64,000 nt of DNA, from the NCBI GenBank assembly GCA_033220425.1, contig CM065649.1:1736001-1800000 (forward strand), in the 5' to 3' direction. The position numbers were made by a program, and so were the translations under genes. Within the stretch, counting starts at the first letter, position 1. Each line of letters opens with the position of its first letter. The notes beneath the pieces were generated by a model, which searched no databases, was not told the origin of the DNA, and worked only from the letters and a program-made list of their open reading frames with translations. This DNA comes from Lepraria neglecta. Taxonomy: Eukaryota; Ascomycota; Lecanoromycetes; Lecanorales; Stereocaulaceae. Shown piece by piece: positions 61,302 to 64,000 of the stretch.

Positions 61302-62217
61302 GAGATCTTGCCGCTTCCTTTGCTCCTCGTCGCCGGATCTTGTGCGAAGGAGCAGTCCCGCAGAACATTATCAAGCAGAGCTAGAAAGAGAGCTTGTTGT
61401 AAAGCCAAGCTCCAGTATCGAAATCGACCTTGCCTTCAGACCAGATGGTCTGCGACGCATCACAGCTTACATGGATTATCCGTCAGCAAGCTTCTTCCGC
61501 CCGAATTCTGCTGAACAAAGATCTGTCTGCCAAGATGCTAGCCTGAACTTCTTATGGCTTACAGGCAAAAGCTGCAACCCTACGACGTTCTCGCAGATCC
61601 AGCGCGGGCACCAAAGGGGCGTCTCTGGGTCAGCTCCTCTGAAGGAGCTACGGGAATACGTCAGACTGGAAAAAGGTCTCGATAGAGGATTGGAAAAGCA
61701 GGAGTACGAGCCATCTTTCTGGACCTGGGCGCATGGCTTTTTGAAGGAAGATCCAGCTGCTGTTCTGGGAAGAGAGGATTCTGTCGCGGGGACCATCCGT
61801 GATAAAATACACAACCGCATTCGAATTATCAACCTCGGAGCAGAACAATCAGCAACACGGGCCAAGCTAAATCGCCAGCTCGATGTATCACGGTACGGGT
61901 ACGCTATCCGAGTTTACTGGCATGGCGAAGCCGTCCGCGTCCCAAAGAACGGAGACTTTCGAATTTGTGTCTTTGCTGGTCGACCAGCATCGTTACTAAG
62001 GTTAGGCAAGACGTTTTTGAGTAAAACCCTAGCATATGGGAGCACTATCGTCATTGAGTTCTGGGAGATAGGTCTCGCGCTAAAGATTGGAGAGCATGTT
62101 GTGTATAAGAAGTCTAGGAAACTGCTCTTGTGTCTCAAACATGGGGTAGAATGGGTTGAACAATTGGATAGAGAGGTAATTCACGAGAGGCTGAAGAGTC
62201 GAGGAAAAGGTCAATAG
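61171..62217 (+). CDS. Hypothetical protein, 348 codons, unidentified
   Basis: The longest open frame between SEC13 and PEX20. The product is mixed alpha/beta in look, with charged segments (KELREYVRLEKGLDRGLEKQ; RIINLGAEQSATRAKLNRQL) and no signal peptide or membrane helix. The first 50 residues are doubtful, since a competing frame overlaps there; the true start may be later or the gene may be spliced. I recognise no family. Codon use does not look strongly selected, so it may be an orphan or a decaying gene. Confidence 0.45.
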   Translation: MTASLVLIGIGEEKLLPVEEALVQRRSGPRTNATCITHCLAMFERSCRFLCSSSPDLVRRSSPAEHYQAELERELVVKPSSSIEIDLAFRPDGLRRITAYMDYPSASFFRPNSAEQRSVCQDASLNFLWLTGKSCNPTTFSQIQRGHQRGVSGSAPLKELREYVRLEKGLDRGLEKQEYEPSFWTWAHGFLKEDPAAVLGREDSVAGTIRDKIHNRIRIINLGAEQSATRAKLNRQLDVSRYGYAIRVYWHGEAVRVPKNGDFRICVFAGRPASLLRLGKTFLSKTLAYGSTIVIEFWEIGLALKIGEHVVYKKSRKLLLCLKHGVEWVEQLDREVIHERLKSRGKGQ

Positions 62218-62225
62218 GAATCATT

Positions 62226-62515
62226 CTAGAAGGGTTCACCCCCCCAACCGTTCACCTTGCTCTAACTCCACAGATACGGAGTTTGACAATATACATTTGC
62301 GTATAGAATTGTGGATTTTGTACGTCTCTAAAAGGTTGGTATAGAATCTTTTGTCGAAATTCGCCTGGTTGGTGAATTGTAGAGCTCTGCAAATTTTCGC
62401 TGCCTGCGCCCCTAGGAGAGCCCTAGCGTTGTACCCCGGAGCAGAAATATCGATAATACCGGGAGGCAGCCCTACAAGGCTGGCCGGTGGGGTTTGGGCA
62501 GGTGAACCCTTCTAG
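62226..62515. mobile_element. MITE-like element, 290 bp, 15-bp perfect inverted ends
   Basis: CTAGAAGGGTTCACC at 62226-62240 is matched exactly in inverse at 62501-62515, and the match continues loosely inward (ccccccaac against the inverse of gtttgggca). The interior has no open frame. Size and structure fit a non-autonomous DNA transposon; the CTAG at each end may include a TA target duplication. It lies 115 bp before the PEX20 start codon. Confidence 0.65.
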
Positions 62516-62629
62516 TTCTAGGGTTAGGGCTTAGAAGAGCCTCGGCTTCTCTCCGCGGTTTGCCTACAAAGCCTTTCGTACGGGTCCTTGCTTTCTCTCT
62601 TGTTAATTCGTCGACTAAACAGAGGCATC

Positions 62630-64000
62630 ATGGCAGACCATCTTTGTGGGCCCTCTAACCCGCTACAGACTTTCCAAAAGCAGACCGCTGTCGATAGAAC
62701 TTTGCAGCAGGACCGACTTGCCGCACATCAAGCACAGGCGGAGGTATGTTCTAGCCATGTCTGCTGGTTTGAACAGTGCTGACGAAGTTCATAGTCATTC
62801 AGATCTGCCCCGGGTCCAAACGCCGGTATACTTGATGCCGAGTTCGAAGCTTTCCAAGCGGGCTATGGCCTTGAAGCTGGATATCCCGACCCTCAGTACT
62901 TCTCTAACGGCCCCCAAGCACAACTATTCCAATCCAACGCCAGCCAACCCCAACTCCCGAACTGGGCTTCCGATTTCCAGAATCTTCACCTAAACGAAGC
63001 TCAAGCATCACCAACTCGGCAGTTCCAATTCCGTCAGCATGCACCGCTACAACGAACTGCACCCGGAGGATGGCACCAAGACTTCATGCGTCAGCAGGGC
63101 CAGTCTTCGCCATATCAGCCGCAGCAACAGCAAAGACCGGCTAGCGGATGGGCATATGGTTACACTGGTGGTCTCATGCCACAGAATAATACCACACTAT
63201 CTCCGATAGCACAGCAAAAGCAGCCTGAAAGACATGTGGAAGCTGATCTCGACGAAGCCGCATTTGAGAGGGCCTTTGAAGCCGCTACATCGGAGATTCA
63301 ACAGTCAGAAAAGCAAGGACTTCAACAGGATACTAAGCTTAGCCAGGACATGTATGGTGGACTCAGTCCAGAAACGGAATGGTGGCTTGATCACAATCGA
63401 ATAGGCTCTGACAGGATACTTGATGAGGCTCAAGAGGAAGAAAAGGATCAAAATGAGCACGACGAAGCAGATGAGCTCGCACGGACGGCTGGTCAGCTGC
63501 TTGAGAATGTGAAAGGTGATCACAGTCAGAAGTTCCAGGAAAGCAACTTCTTGTCCTTGATGCGGCAATTGCGGGACAAGGAGGTACGAGTTGAGGGTGA
63601 CAAGCTTGTCGATGTCAGTATACCATCTTCTAGTTCTTAGGTGGAGCAGGAACAAGTACGCTTTTTCGTGCAGTATGCAAGAGTGCGAGTTGTGACGGTA
63701 GCTGACAGCAATCAAGGTATCGCAGCCCCTCCATCCTGGCGGCGAGAACTATCCGAACGAAGGAGCTAGTAAATCTGATGGTGAAGCCTTTACGAGTAGT
63801 CTTGAAGGACCCGATCATTCATATAGTATGGCCTTCAACAACCAACTAGATAACCCGGACTCGCTTGAGGGCTACAACTTCGGTCAGGGGATGGCCGGGC
63901 GAACGATGTTTGGACCAGCTGCCACCCGAGCAATAAATCTATTGATGGAAAGCGGAATCAATCCAGATAATCTTTCTGAATCCCAGTTTGCCTCCTTCCA
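62630..64000 (+). CDS. PEX20: Peroxin Pex20, PTS2 co-receptor (3' end outside window)
   Basis: Works with Pex7 to import PTS2 proteins into peroxisomes. Exon 1 is 62630-62743, exon 2 starts at 62795, and the last visible exon runs from 63717 to beyond the window. The N-terminus MADHLCGPSNPLQTFQKQ has the conserved Cys6 used for receptor recycling, followed by VDRTLQQDRL, shared by Pex20 proteins. Two WxxxF motifs (WASDF, WHQDF) should bind Pex14 or Pex13. The C-terminal part has DELARTAGQLLENVKGDHSQ and NFLSLMRQLRDKEV, then VSQPLHPGGENYPNEGA. Near the end of exon 2 a 15-nt exon at 63641-63655 (VEQEQ) appears needed; the intron before it is either 57 nt (63584-63640) or an implausible 27 nt (63614-63640). 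Pex5 was considered, but it has TPR repeats and a different start. Confidence 0.87.

Noticed and set aside
62630-64000. Assignment as PEX5
   Set aside because: The CGPSN start, the DELARTAGQLL block and the PLHPGG end fit Pex20; no TPR repeats are visible before the window ends.

Overview
The window is nuclear DNA of a filamentous ascomycete (Pezizomycotina; Dothideomycetes would fit, but the class is a guess). The basis is the many short introns (about 45-130 nt) with GTAAGT-like donors and CTAAC/CTGAC branch sites, fungal-only families (Pex20, the fungal N-terminal domain of STAND proteins, DUF3435, HET), and C-to-T decay of CpA sites in repeats, which is the signature of repeat-induced point mutation (RIP).

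Layout. 1-4.8 kb is gene-poor, with two degenerate tandem arrays. 4.9-28.2 kb is a conserved housekeeping block: PRP40 (splicing), RLI1/ABCE1 and CHD1 sharing a divergent promoter, a 2326-residue WG/lysine-repeat protein, a decayed tandem array of about 390 bp units, and an ammonium transporter with GATA sites upstream. 28-48 kb is an accessory island: a broken HET-domain gene, a MITE, a secreted GH12 glucanase, a Fot1/Pogo-type transposon decayed in its 3' half, an apparently intact NACHT-WD40 NLR with 24 near-identical WD40 repeats, and a decayed DUF3435 tyrosine-recombinase-like gene. 48-64 kb returns to conserved genes: CUS2/Tat-SF1 (splicing), a single-pass membrane sensor-like protein, a relic of a SERAC1-like hydrolase, a GPI-anchored sorbosone-dehydrogenase-like protein, an F-box protein, SEC13, a second MITE, and the 5' part of PEX20.

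How the genes relate. The housekeeping genes serve splicing (PRP40, CUS2), ribosome recycling (RLI1), chromatin (CHD1), secretion and nuclear pores (SEC13) and peroxisome import (PEX20); they do not form a pathway cluster. The island holds three families tied to fungal non-self recognition (HET, NLR, SERAC1-like hydrolase), two of them in ruins, plus mobile DNA.

Most notable: (1) the NLR, whose 126-bp WD40 repeats carry a nested 18-bp minisatellite expanded to different copy numbers, with repeat differences that look largely RIP-like; (2) the large protein with 20 WG dipeptides and three PPxY motifs; (3) very small coding exons in RLI1 (12 nt), CHD1 (7 nt) and SEC13 (start codon only); (4) three apparent one-base homopolymer deletions in the F-box gene and SEC13, which probably are sequence errors. 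All exon boundaries were read by eye from splice signals and frame.
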